In this document: positions 34,408 through 46,572 of the stretch, piece after piece | Numbering within the stretch: position 1 is the first letter of the stretch | Layout: each line of letters opens with the position of its first letter | Assembly: GCF_947623445.1 (NCBI RefSeq) | Contig: NC_135247.1 | Coordinates: 19,284,501 to 19,348,500 of the forward strand | Reading direction: 5' to 3' | Length of the DNA: 64,000 nt | Source of the DNA: Clavelina lepadiformis | Lineage: Eukaryota; Chordata; Ascidiacea; Aplousobranchia; Clavelinidae | The notes under the pieces: generated by a model | What the model was told of the DNA's origin: nothing | The model's database searches: none | The model's input: the letters and a program-made list of their open reading frames with translations, nothing else | Made by a program: the position numbers and the translations under genes

Positions 34408-37400
34408 ATGAGTGGGAATTTTTTCATGTTAATTCTGGTGAGTTTGCTTTCTTTAAACATAATTTGTTGCGTTAATATTGTATAAATTGTGTTATTTGTG
34501 TCTAATTACATCAATTTATATTTTCAATTTTCAAGATAAACTTAATTTGCAGATGTATCAAGCCGCTCGGGGGGAAATCCTCGAAGGTGGGTTCTGGACA
34601 ATTTATCTTTAAATATAGCCGCCTATGGTTGCTACCAGGCATAATAATCATCAAATATAAGCCACAACGGGTGAAAAACAGAGCTTTGTTGTTAAAGTTG
34701 AATTAAGGTTGAATGAAGTCTGTTTTTCACCAGTTGTTGTTTGTATTTAGCTTAAATTTGCCAAAATCTTCGATATTTCATCGCAGGTTTCCAGACATCA
34801 CCAGAATCTTGGAGACTGTTGATGTTGGGGGATGCACCGAGCTGTCCGCTTAAAACTATCAAAGGTTTATATCGTTTCGATGAACACAATTCAGAGTTTA
34901 TTGAAGAAAGTCCCAAATTTGAAGATTCTCGACATTTAGTTGTTGTCGGCGTCAACGATTCGTGGTCTTTGGTGAAATCTTCAAACAAATCAGATGTGAT
35001 GGCTCGGGTAACTTATTATTGCGTCACAATGAAGAATAATAGAGTTAAAATTTCTATTGATTTATTTTAAATTCTCGATAACAAGCAACAAGTAGCTTCT
35101 TTGAAGTTTCCGAATGAATTAAGAAATAATTTTTTTGACGTCATAAGCACAAAACGCTTTTTTATGAAACCAATGGTTCGCGAAAACCTTGACCTCAATA
35201 TCGCAGACGGTTAACTTCACAACGATTGAGAAAGGAGTGCTCAAAGCGAGCTTTGAAGTGAAGTCAGGAAACAAATTCTTTTTGGATAAGAACTGCTCTT
35301 TACTGCTGTTTAGCGGTAAGTATATTATGTTGATATGACGTCACAGGACAATCAGTTCAATGAAACGTTTGCAGAATTGAAGTTTCACAAATTTTCTGGC
35401 GCGGCGTATACAGTGATGCCACTAAAAACCTTGTTCGAAGAAGCTCAGACAATATGCCAGGCCATGGATGGAAATGTGGCGGCGCCATGGGATAGCCTTA
35501 CCTTTTCAAGAATGTTAGACTTGCTGCCACTTAGGGGCGATATATTTTGGACCGGTTTGTTGATTTATTTAAGTTTTCGCTCGTAATTTTTTCCCGCCAA
35601 TTAAATTCTCATCGCACTTTTGCTCTGATTGAAGGATTTTTCCGGTCGTCGCCAAACCAGCCTTGGAGTTATATGATGTATGACGTCATCTTCGATCTAC
35701 GACATGATTACTTAAACCTGACTGGTTCTGGATGCGTAGAGATTACGTCAGAAAATGTCCTCAACGTTGTCGATTGTGATGAAACAAAGAAGTTTGTTTG
35801 TCAGACAGGTAACATCGTCTTATTTCAAAAAGAGTTGACTCATCCTGGGGTTGATCTTTTCCCCGTAACCAGGGCAACACTTTTTCTTCGGCGGGAACTG
35901 GATCAAGTTCTACAACTTGGAAAGAAGTCGTCAATCTGCTGCCGCTGTGTGCGCCAGAGATCATCCGAATGGGAGGATGTTGGCTCTTTCTCCCTTCCCG
36001 GTCTTGTATCGATACGCGGCCAATCTATTCAACTACAACCACGTCTATTTGACAGGTTCATTTCAGGGATTTTATCGCAAAATTCTGATTTTAAGTGAAT
36101 CTTTGCGGGTCGTATTTTGATGTCAGTGCAAGGAACCGGCGGGTTGGTGACTTGCTTACTACTTGGTCATGTGACTGCGTTGAAGACGACGCGCTGTGCA
36201 GAGGCAACGCAAATGTTCTGCGCATTAATCAACGTCATATTCCGTTTGTGACGCAGACGTTTTATGGGATCCGGAGCTTGGACTGCACTTCGGCAACGGC
36301 GACCTCTACTCGAGAGGTTTTAGCAAATGGGGGGAAGGTTACCCCGATAAGAGCGGATGCGTGGCGCTTGACATGGAAGCCAGTGGAAGTGGCCTCACGG
36401 TCGACTGCGATGAGTTTGTTGGAAAATTTATCTGCCAACACCCCCCAACCGTGGAAGGCAAGTTTAGAAATTTCCTGAAGTTGAATCGAACGGAAACTTC
36501 TATTTTAGATTTTGAAAGTTGAAACCTTCCGCCTTTGCAGGAGTTGATGAACTGTTCCACTACCAAGGAGAGATAATTTGGTTCCCCGTCGAAGAAGGAA
36601 ACTTCACAGAGGCGCAAGAGATTTGTCATCAAAACATCAACCCGATGCAGTCGATAGACACCTTTCACTTCTACTCCCGGCTCGTGGAGAGAATGTATTT
36701 CTTTAAAGTTGCTGATAGGAAGGTCGGGTTCATTCCATTAGTTGTAACTCTGTTATATGTTATATGTGTATAATGTTATACTGTCGTGTTTAGCTTTGGG
36801 TCAATGTGGGTGAAAACGTCAACATAGAAGACGGTTTTCCCAACTTCCACAGCGGGAATGGAAGAATCGGTCCCAGATGCGCGATGGCCGCCTTCGACCC
36901 GCTGCCATCACTACAATGGGGAAGCTGCGAAGAGGCAGCCAGTCCACTGTGCCAGGCCAGTAAGTCGCATCCTGTCTAAGTAAACTAAACAAGATTCAAC
37001 TTGTGAAGATTTTCACAACATTCAACTTTTGTGACGTCATATTCCATTACTTGTGACGCAGTTCAACCTACCGCGGAATGGGCCACAACCTCGCCAGTTT
37101 ACTACTGCCCTCCAGGGTACACTTTGCTGAGCTCGTCACAATGCTATTATTACGTTAAGAACGTAGCGACGTGGGTGGTTGCGCAAAGAACGTGCGAGTT
37201 GTACGGCGACCTCGTTCTTGCGTCGGAGGATGACGTCAGTGCCGCTCTCATCTACATCCTGCTCAGATACGAGGATGGGACTGAAGCATGGACCGGAACC
37301 TGCGCTGGAGGTTGATTTTTCTCTTCCTCTTTCGATTTTGTTCTTCTTTTTAAAAATGACGTCATTCTTTCAAAAGATTCTGACGACGTTGTCGATTCAA

Positions 37401-40400
37401 ACGTCACAGAGGCGAAGATAGGAGAATGTGCCGCGTTTCAGGTCGACCAGAGAAATGCGATGGAAAGCGGAGTCAAATTTTACGAACGGACGACCCCCCT
37501 CCCCTTCATTTGCCAGGCCCGGCCCTCACAACAGGTGATTCCCCTGCTAATCGGGTGTGAAGAAATAAAAACCGCGATTTGTAGAATCTCTTCCTTGATT
37601 AGGTTTGGGAAGATAGAGGAGACCTCATGGAACGACTCGTTGAGTCCCAGACCTTGCTGGACCCTTCCCATTGCCCCCCGGGGTACCTTTCCCACCCCGA
37701 CCAACCCAGCTGCTTTGGGTTAGACGATCAATCAGCTTCGTGGGGCTCAGGTTGCCATGGAAACGTGCTGATGTCTTATCACACTTTCGAAGTTCACGAC
37801 TTGTTGACGTCAGCCATGACGTTATTCCTGTTGAAATCATTTGATAGGTTTGTGGTGATTTATGAGATTTAGGTTGTGTGTGCACGGTGTAGGGGAATCC
37901 CGGAAATACGTGAGAATGTTGGGACGTGTGCTGAGTAGATTAATGAAGTAGATCTATGCACACTTCTCAACATGAGTAAAATGTTTAGTCACCTATCACT
38001 TGGTGAGATGAAGGCAAGTTTATCCAATTACTCAATTTACTCCGGGCAAGAAATTTTGAAGTTTGCATTAAGTTAGTCAAGCAAAAGCCGACCTCAAATT
38101 GCGCAAATTAACTTTAAAGCTTACTCAGGTCTGTGGAACCTTCCTTGTAAAATAGCAACACTTAAGCTTTCGTCGCTTTTTGGAAACTGTTGAAACACTG
38201 AATTCTCCTCATTCCGCTCAAAATGAGACAATTTTCTATTCAAAAAAGTTTTTTAAAATTAAACTGTTCAGCTTTGCTTATGTTGCTGCATTTTTTCTTA
38301 AACATTCACTCTTTAAACAAAGTTATATTACTTGGGCTGCAACTGCAAACAAATTTGTTTTTAAATTTTCGATGGTTTGGCTTTCGTGTTCATCTGCGCG
38401 GGTTGTGACCAAGACCTTATCGATATTTCAAGCTTTGATACAAAACAATCCACACCTCGTTATAGTTTGAGTTAATCGCCAAAGATTCCGCGTCAATGTG
38501 GTTCGAGACGGATCCAGTCTTACTCAATTTCCCTCCGAGCTCTTATCCCAGTTCTCATGCAGGGCTTGGATTGGTCTCACCACTTTTCACGACGTCGCTC
38601 TGTGGTCTGATGGTGAAGTCGATCAGGTCCTGGAAAGGTGGCAGGGCGGAGCGATGAACAACACCGATGCGCTTCAGTGCGTCTCCATCAACCAAGATGG
38701 CGAATGGTTGCAGGAGAGCTGCGACACGAACCTTCCGTCGATCTGCCAAGTCAAAGACTGCTACAGGAACACACATGTCGACTACAGCGGAAAGGTTGAA
38801 TATATTGAACCAACCTCCCGCAATTTTCACTACTGTGTACATGTTTGTGTGCCTGTGTGTTTGTGCGTGTATGTGTGTGTATGTGTGTGTGTGCGTGTTT
38901 GTGTGCCTGTGTGTTTGTGCGTGTTTGTGTGCCTGTGTGTTTGTGCGTGTGATCTACTCTGACGATTTAGAATGGTTTGTTTCATTAATAAAATATATTC
39001 AGGCTAACACAACCAGATCAGGTTTTCCCTGCCGAAGCTGGTCGAGTCTTTCCCCGGAAGATCTTTCCACATATCCCGCTGAAAATCATAGTTATTGCCG
39101 GGGTCATGAGGATTATTTCGCCCCGTTCTGCTTCACACAAGACGAAGATATGAGGTGAAAATTCTTTCTACATAGTGCTACTACGTCATCCGAACAACCC
39201 ATTTTTTTGCAGATTTGAATCTTGCGACGTCTCCTTCTGTGACGCAAGAAACACTTCGAACATTGCCGCGGTGTCAACGCTGCGTTGGAGTAATCTCACA
39301 TCGGTTGATGTTGTCGTGTCGTGCATGGATGGAGAGAGCGTCTACGACTGCCGATGCGCGAACGAGCACTGCAGGGGAGTTGACGTCACAGATAACCATG
39401 GATGTGTCATATATGGGCCGGGAAGGGGGAGCGGATTTCTTACGCAAGGTCAACTTGCTTAAAGCGCGCGCTGGTATTGGGTGACTGTAACGTCACTATA
39501 GAAACCTAACAACATTCATTTCAGGGGTGGCCGGCTGTCAGGTAATCGCTGAAACAATCCACACCAGAACTGTTGTCAAAACCGGATATGACGTAATGTG
39601 GATCAGGTGTCCTTGGTTCTTGCCCCTGGTTGGCTGTTTTGCAAGTGACGTCAGTGATGCAAGCCCAAGGCAAGATCTTCTTTGAAATTTAAATTAAATA
39701 AATAAATTGCTGAAAAGTTGTTAAAAAGTATTCAAGAAAACTTGGTTATTTCATCACAATATCGCGTCAATACAAAATCGTGAAACTTAACTTTTGAAAT
39801 GCAGGAGCGCGTTCGGCGGCGGAGCTCGGACGTATTGGTCATGCTGGGACGACAATAGAAAGTCGACTGCTACTCTAACCGCGGTGTGCGCCACAGAGCA
39901 CCGAAGCATGGACTTCCAGGGAGGAGTGAGGAGAGATCTTAACAATGAAGTCGTCACAATCGATGGCGAGCACAACCCCACCTTCGTCTCCCTCACTCAC
40001 ACCGACTTCAACAACATCTGTGTCTGGGTGAGACCCGAAGAACTCGGGACGCTCTTCTACGCCGCTGAGGAGGGACTTTCCCCCTACTTTGCGCTCTATG
40101 ACAACCTGACCTCGGGGGTATTTTTAACGCCCGACACATCCGCTTCAGCATTTGACACCTCGAGACTATATGACGGGACGTGGCATCAGATTTGTGTGAC
40201 GTTGCATGTGGCGGTACCACACCTGGCTTCAACAGTTTGCCAGCTCTACATCGATGGTTTTCTTGAAGTTGAGACATCTAGTGGGCGAAATTGCACGATG
40301 GAGGGTAAGTCTGGTCACTTCGTCATCGGGTCAAGTGACGCATTCGTTCCCATTGTGACGTATAGAAACGGCACGTCCTCTATGGTTGAGCACGTCCGTT

Positions 40401-43400
40401 CAGAAGACGAGAAACGAGACCAGGAAGTGTTCCCCCTACCTCAGTTCGTGGGGTCATTGGGTTTCATTTATGGATCACGTGACCTTATGTCGGCGTCAGA
40501 TATCGAGAATCTCGCTTTCAATTGCGGGGGGAGCGACAACATTTTTGCGTCACAATCATTCAATGTTTTTGGCTTTGTGACGCGACTGTGGAACATTGAT
40601 CCCTGTTTTGAATATTCAAATCAGTTCACTGTCGACATAAACATAAACTTCGATCAAGCAGACCGTGATATTGACGTCATAATCAGCTTCGAGCCAGTGA
40701 ACGCCGACATGCTTCAAAGCATTGGGGTCGAAACTTTGTCGCTGAATGTTTCCTACGACCTGGTCATCAAGGAAGAAAAAAGGTTCTTTTTTTCACTTAT
40801 TCTGAGTCCTTAGAATTATCGCATAATTGTTCGCATTAAGCCCGTTTGTACTAATTTACAAACACACCATTTCATGCTTTCAGCACCGCGCAGTTCATTT
40901 CATCAGCAAGCTTTCCACTCAGCCAGGAACAAACTAAGATCAAGAAAACTTTGAGCAACCCCGAATATAGTGCTCTCTATCGCTTTCAAGCGGTGGTCAA
41001 TAGTGGAAATTTAGAAACCCACCACACGAGGGAGTTATCAGTGACACGTGACTACCACAGCAAGCCAGACATCGTAACAAACTTGGGGTAAAAGTATTTC
41101 TGGTTTTCTAGATTTTGCATAATAACCCAAAGTGACGTAATCTTTCTGCAGACCAATTCTTGAGGATAAGCCTGTTGTGGGTTCTGACGTCATATCGTGG
41201 ACCCCCTCTTTGAATGGAAACAGCGATGAGTTCATTGTTAAGCTTTACCATGTCGATGATGTCACCAGAACCCTCCTTAGTGAGGAAAATGTTGGGGAAT
41301 TCACCGCTTACGTCATAGGTTTGGCAAATCAACATTTCCAGGTTACCGTGCTCTAAGTATGACGTCGCTATGCTTTTGCAGACGCATCATCAAGCGACCA
41401 CTTGGTGCCCGGGCAGCCTTACTTAGTCGAGGTCAGTGGCCGGTATCATGGAGTGGAGGGGGCGCCCGTCTACTATAGGGGAAACACCCAGCCCACGCCC
41501 CCCGTGATCACCAACGTCAGAGCACTCTCCACCAGGATATTCGGCGAAGTCTCCATGGCGGTCGTCTGGGAACAAAATCACCCACAGTTCTCCAGTTTCT
41601 ATGTCATAACCGCGGTAAAAAGTAAGTGACGTCGTTGTTTGTTGCATGACGTCATCGTGTACACGTAGTGAGTGATGATGAACTTTTGAACTTCAGAAGA
41701 CGACGGCTCGTCAATCAGCCACGAATTCCATTCTTCCGTCACAAGCTTCCAACTGGACAAACTTGAACCTGAAACCAATTACACTGTCACGGTCACGTGC
41801 CACTTTGGAGATAAGTACAGCGAGTCTGAACCTTATTACGTCACAACCGGATCTTCAGTGAAATATTTCTTTGGAGTAGAAAGGTGAGTGGATACTAGCT
41901 AGCCTGGACAACCACGTACCGTTCAGCCTCCTGCTTGACAGGGTCGATCATCAAACCGTTCTCTTCCGCTGGGAGGTTTTCCCGACTTGCGAGCGCTACC
42001 TGCTGGGAGCCGACGCCATTTCTCCGATCAACGATGCGTTCGACCAATCACAGTGCGATGACGTAGGCGCCATTGAACCCGTCATTGTATATTGCAATCA
42101 ATACATTCGAGAATTTTCGATGACAATGGCGACAAACGTCACGCTTCCTCAGACAGGTATGTGATATCTTACTCGATGCTTCCACTATGACGTCATTTCA
42201 ATATTTCTTGCCAAGGTTGCCGATATCGTTTCTCTGTCTCCCACTACGCCTCTGACGAACTTATCGAACCCAACTTCGAACTGATCAGTTATTTTTTGAA
42301 TCCGAAACCGATTAGTCCAGTGACCGGTCTTATTCTGCTCTCATCCAGTTCGAATCACCTCGAGTTCGGTTGGGATCGGCCGGACCCCGCTGAGCTTGTC
42401 GATAGGTATCAGGTGAGATCTCACAAATTAACAATAGCTTAACGTCATAGTTGGATTGATGACGTATGTGTTCAGGTTTCTTTGACGGAGTGCGGGTCGA
42501 GCTTTCCGACTTTATCGTCGGTTTTGTCCAACTCGCTCAAGTACACGGCGTCCAACCTAGTTGGGGGAACCCTCTACACTTTCTCCATCATCTGTTTACA
42601 TGAATATCTTGCTAGTGACGTCATTTCACTCGATGTTCGATCGAATTTCTCTGATTTTGGCTCAAACAGAAATTGCTGTGACGAAACACCAGAACGAACT
42701 GAAGTGTCATGCTTGGAGGATTTCTCCCAATCGCGGGAGGAAAACAAGAAAAACAGCGAAAGAAGCGTTGTTGTGTATGACGTCACAATGACACCCCCTC
42801 ATATAAAGTGGACATCTTTGAACATTACTGAACAGGCAAGGACAGAACTTTAGCTTTTATGGTTTCTTCTAACTGGACGTCATGGGTTAATTGTGTCCAG
42901 GTTGATTTGCTGAGTTGTTCCGGACATCTTTGCGCGGATCCCGGTATCTGGTCGCCCTGGTCCGCCTTCCGACCTTGCACTCGTTCCTGTGGCAACGGCA
43001 CACTCCACCTGACCCGCTCGTGCCTGCCAAGGTCAAGTTCAAAGATAGCGCCCGTGTGTGAGGGCAGTGAGGAAAAGGAGGCACCTTGTGGAAATGACCC
43101 CGTAAGTTTTTAACAAAAATTTCAGAAAATGTTTAGAGCACGTGACCGGAGCGAACCTTTTGCTGCTGCAGTGCCCGGTCGACGGAGAGTGGGGAGGTTG
43201 GTCGTCATGGGAACCCTGCATTGTTTTATGCGGAATTCGAAACTCGACCAGGACGCGTTCCTGTGACTTACCGGCGCCCACTTACGGGGGAAAAAGTTGT
43301 CCAACATCTCACTGTGGTCAGGCGCTAAAGGTAAGATGATATAAGAATACCTGCCCTGCATCCTGTTATTGTTGTGTCGTTTCCGCAGGAAACGGAAGTG

Positions 43401-46400
43401 AAAAAGTGTGAAGGGAGGGATCCATGCCCCGGGGACTATTTCTGGGGTAACTGGTTCCCCTTCTCGGCATGCCACGTGACTTGCGGTGAGTCAGCTAAAC
43501 GCGCCAGAGAGCGTCGGTGTGAATGGACACAGAAGGAATATTTAAATTCGCACGAGTGCCCGGAAGTAGAAACGGAAGTATTCCGCTGCGGGCCCACACG
43601 CTGCCCCCAACACGGTGGGAAAGTTGAACGATTAAATTTAAGTCATGACATCGATGTAGAGACAATGTTCGCTATATTTTCAGGGGTTTGGGGAACCTGG
43701 GCAGCTTGGACCCCATGTTCTGTTAGTTGTGGTGGAGGGGTGCAATTTCGTGCCCGGATGTGTGATGACCCTCCACCTTCTTTACACGGCGACCCATGTG
43801 AGGGGCTGCGGTATCAGCAGAGAGAATGCACACGTCGTGTCTGCCCCCAAAACAGGTTTGACCAGTTGTGAAGTAATAACGCTCCTGTATTTATGCTTAT
43901 CCCTGTATTGGATGCTGCAGGTACCACAGATCGGAGAGCAGTATTCCTCAGTGCCCGGGGGTTATCAGTTCTGACACTCGGCTACGATGGGAACCTGGGT
44001 ACACTGGGTCAACGCAAAATCAATCGTGTCCTGTGGGCACCGTGGGAATGGCGTACAGGAAGTGTTCTCAGAACAGGAAATGGTTGTCGGAGGAACTATT
44101 TGATTGCGTCATTCCTCCAATCAGTGTAAGTCGGTGAAAAGAACTTGAGTCTTGAGTCCATCTCATTGAATTTTAATGGTGCAGAAAGTTTTGAAGTATT
44201 TGGAGTCAAGCATTCCTGGGAAAGTCGCGTTCAAAGAAATAGAAACGAGCGTGAACAATATTTTCTTGAGGAATGTCGCGGAATCCCAGCTTCAAACTCA
44301 CGGAGATCTAAACGCGATCGAAAGTAAAAAATGTTCAATAAATTTTGTAATTGTTGTTGACTTTTGTATAAAGTAATGTCAGAAGTTCTTAGTCGGAGCT
44401 TTCATTCAGAAATATTGAAAGAGCTGCTGGTTTGGAATCCCTTTCTCTTCGAGGACGCCTCAAGAAGTGAGAGGCTTGACTTCATCAACCTCTTTACGTC
44501 ATCGATGGAGCAACTCCTGCGACCGGATCACAGTCATCTCTGGTCAGGGATGAACATTTCAACTTTGCAGCGGTCATTGAAGGTAGGTCCACTCTGCTGC
44601 CTTTCCCAGTCATCGAGTGACGTTCTCCACTTCTCAGCAACTTCTCTCAATCCTCGACGACGCGTCACTTGGAGCAATGAGTAACTTGGAGAGTGGCTCT
44701 TATGCAAATTACCGGACCGCAACCAGCCCGGATTTAAACATGCTCCTTGTCGCCAAATCTGGATGGAGAGAAATTGTAAAGTATCCACAACACGGTGACC
44801 CGGAGTACAGGTACTTGATTAAAAACAATAGAATTTAAAATGAAAATTTTTAGTGTCGATTAAACTTTTTAGCATAAAATTCTCTTCGTCGTTGTTGTTA
44901 TTAGCAAAGACGGATCATTTGTGGAAATACCGAGCAACGTCATAGAGACCCCAGACAACAATACGGTGCAGCTCTCCCTTCTCAAGTTCAACAACAATTT
45001 CGACTTGATGACGTCACTTCCGACAACGTCACTTGTAAATGGCGCTCCCAGCTTCGACGGTAGAACCCTGAACAGTGCTCTGATTGGTGTTCAGATGCTC
45101 GTTGATGGGAAACTACGTCACCACCTTGACAACCCTATCTACGTCACGTTTTATCACAAAAGGTGGGTAAAGAAAAAAATCGATTGAAGTCTGCAGAAAT
45201 TAAAAGTTGTGTTGGCCGCAGGGAAAGCAGAAACCCTCTGTGCGTGTTTGTTGATCTTCACTCTCAAGTCGGAGTCTTTAACGATGATGGGTGCAAGGTA
45301 TTCAAGATCAGACGCAACTCAACCGTCTGTGAATGTCGTCACCTTACTACGTTTGCTCTTCTTAGCCATGACGTGATAGACGATGACGTCAGACAGGGAT
45401 TAGTCATGACGAACTTCATGTAACAATCAATTATAAGATTTTTGTTTGTTAAAAATATAAAGTTTTACGTCACGGCTTATTTCCAGTTCGTTGGTGGAGA
45501 ACGTCGGTTACCTCTCGATCGCCATCCTCCTGCTGGCACTTGCGCTGGTTTCATTCGCGCAGACGTCGACCACGAGGCTGACGTTTCTCTCGTTCAACGT
45601 CATCGTTGCAGGTAACTCGCTCCACAAAAAATCATCATTGTACAAACTTTGCGTTGTCTTTCTTGTGAACAGCTTTGTTACGACACGCGATGATGCAAGT
45701 TATTTTCCACTTTTGGACCAGCAACACGATGACGTGTGCAATTGTTGCGTTATGTCTAAGCTACGCATGCGCGGTGTGCTGTGTATGGCATGCGTTTCGC
45801 ATGATTGACGTCATCAGCCAAGCAAAAAACGTCAATCAAAAGGAGTGAGTTGAACTTTGACCTCAGTTCTCTTCTCTTCGGGAAATGCTGAGTCGTTTGT
45901 TTCAGATTCCGGAGCAGCTACAATATGGTTGGGTGGGGCCTCACCATCATGACGGCAACATCGCCTCTCCTGGTCCAGCTTCTCTATGATTACGAGGAAC
46001 AGGAATATCATCTATCTTGCGAGGAGATCTTCAGCTTCGAAGTGACGCTTCCATCCTGGACCTGCTGCGTCATCATCTCGGTGGTTTCTTTCCTCTTGTT
46101 TATCCATGCAGTGATGTTCTTTAACAAAGTCCAGGAGAAGTTGAATCCAGCGCACGCGTTGAGGTATTTTCAACCTGATCTCTCATTCACAATTGAGAAA
46201 CAATCAGTAGAAGAAAAAATTTTCCTCTTGCTAGGCTGGAAACATTGATCTGGTTGTTCGGCTTCTCCTGTCTATTCAACACCCTGAGCGTAGGAGCGTC
46301 ATTTTCAATCCTCTATCGGCTCTCACTCCCCATGGAAACAGTCCAGGTATTTTCTTCCCTCTTTTGTTCATTTTGTGAAGTTGGAAATTATTGATCAAGC

Positions 46401-46572
46401 AAAACCACTTTGATAGATTGTCTACTGCGCGGCAATTGCAATCGAAGCGATCTTTGCGATGATCAGTGAAGTTTGGCTGAACAAGGAGATTCGTGGCTTC
46501 TACTACAAACGCCTGGGCAGGAAGCCGCCGATCGACGAAGTCGTTTACCAACCACCGAAATATATTCCTTGA
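34408..46572 (+). CDS. Giant multidomain adhesion GPCR, 40 exons, 2761 aa
   Basis: Cell-surface receptor. Exons: 34408-34437, 34553-34586, 34787-35007, 35207-35315, 35375-35554, 35635-35808, 35873-36055, 36257-36457, 36541-36722, 36794-36959, 37062-37310, 37377-37534, 37603-37847, 38485-38794, 39003-39154, 39213-39448, 39525-39669, 39805-40782, 40884-41087, 41152-41318, 41382-41621, 41697-41883, 41942-42156, 42216-42412, 42476-42835, 42901-43101, 43172-43330, 43389-43614, 43684-43855, 43921-44125, 44185-44323, 44374-44582, 44638-44810, 44905-45162, 45222-45419, 45487-45611, 45673-45844, 45906-46163, 46235-46346, 46417-46572. They sum to exactly 2762 codons with stop, with no internal stop. 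Order: short leader (MSGNFFMLIL), five C-type-lectin-like domains (about 132-795), kringle (about 800-875), Cys-rich segment, pentraxin/LamG-like domain, FN3-like modules (about 1250-1760), four TSP1 repeats, HormR-like module, GAIN/GPS, 7TM and a short tail. Three introns start with GC. The first two exons are the least certain. The FN3 count is also uncertain. Confidence 0.88.
35375..38758 (+). other. Five C-type-lectin-like domains of the adhesion GPCR
   Basis: Domains on exons 35375-35808, 35873-36457, 36541-36959, 37062-37534 and 37603-38758. Typical pieces are CPPGYTLLSSSQCYYY with VVAQRTCELYGDLVL (domain 4), RGFSKWGEGYPDKSGCVALD with FVGKFICQ (domain 2), and WIGLTTFHDVALWSDGE with NLPSICQV (domain 5). 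The Ca2+/sugar motifs EPN or QPD and WND are not obvious, so sugar binding is doubtful. These folds often bind proteins instead. Confidence 0.85.
38759..39240 (+). other. Kringle domain of the adhesion GPCR
   Basis: Split over three exons, it reads DCYRNTHVDYSGKANTTRSG, then FPCRSW, ENHSYCRG, FAPFCFTQDED and RFESCDVSFC. Six cysteines and the Y-x-G, T-x-S-G, C-x-x-W, N-x-x-Y-C-R and C-x-x-x-x-C landmarks fit the kringle pattern. Kringles are known from coagulation proteases, HGF, ROR and KREMEN, and I know of none in a vertebrate adhesion GPCR. Confidence 0.85.
38844..38951 (+). repeat. TG-rich microsatellite in adhesion GPCR intron
   Basis: Imperfect GTGTGCCTGTGTGTTTGTGC-type repeats within the intron between the two kringle exons 38485-38794 and 39003-39154. 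It keeps one frame open and extends a false reading of the preceding exon. Confidence 0.9.
39860..40540 (+). other. Pentraxin/LamG-like domain of the adhesion GPCR
   Basis: Inside a single unusually large exon. Signature pieces are FNNICVWVRPEELG, DGTWHQICVTLHV and STVCQLYIDGF, then FVGSLGFIYGSRDLMSASDI. This jelly-roll fold is known in several adhesion GPCRs (for example ADGRG6, ADGRD1). Confidence 0.8.
40620..42600 (+). other. Fibronectin-III-like modules of the adhesion GPCR
   Basis: Repeated beta-sandwich-like segments with W in the B strand and Y/L-x-V patterns in F/G strands: VGSDVISWTPSLNGNSDEF, LVPGQPYLVEVSG, LEPETNYTVTVTCHFGD, NHLEFGWDRPDPAE and LVGGTLYTFSIIC. Several modules are divergent, so a count of four to six is an estimate. 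Confidence 0.65.
42901..43855 (+). other. Four thrombospondin type 1 repeats
   Basis: One repeat per exon: WSPWSAFRPCTRSCGNG, WGGWSSWEPCIVLCGIR, WGNWFPFSACHVTCGES and WGTWAAWTPCSVSCGGG. Each is followed by a spaced set of cysteines. Tryptophan ladders W-x-x-W are visible in the first, second and fourth. The layout resembles the TSP1 block of BAI (ADGRB) receptors. Confidence 0.93.
43921..44125 (+). other. Hormone-receptor-like module
   Basis: A single exon with CPGVISSDTRLRWEPG, SCPVGTVGMAYRKCS, NRKWLSEELFDC. The spacing C-W-G-CP-A-C-W-C resembles the HormR module that precedes GAIN in BAI, CELSR and latrophilin receptors. Confidence 0.65.
44185..45419 (+). other. GAIN domain with GPS cleavage site
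   Basis: Helical then beta-rich region ending in NPLCVFVD, GCKVFKIRR and TVCECRHLTTFALL. Four cysteines with the C-x-C-x-H-L-T core give an intact HL-T cleavage site at about residues 2462-2464. Self-cleavage and a tethered agonist beginning TTFALL are expected from the family. Confidence 0.9.
45487..46572 (+). other. Seven-transmembrane domain of the adhesion GPCR
   Basis: Five exons encode seven hydrophobic helices, including IAILLLALALVSFA (1), TCAIVALCLSYACAVC (3), WTCCVIISVVSFLLFI (5), LIWLFGFSCLFNTLSVGASF (6) and CAAIAIEAIFAMISE (7). The sequence is highly divergent from vertebrate receptors. The tail is about 30 residues with a proline/tyrosine-rich end (VVYQPPKYIP). Confidence 0.85.

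Noticed and set aside
36095-36478. A 127-codon open frame suggesting a different exon in the adhesion GPCR
   Set aside because: The frame that completes the lectin fold (GEGYP, SGCVALD, FICQ) starts at 36257 and is phase-compatible with the previous exon. The other frame has no domain features.
38795-38962. Extension of the kringle exon through a Val/Cys-rich tail
   Set aside because: The tail is the reading of a TG microsatellite in the intron. A proper donor at 38795 joins to the second kringle exon.
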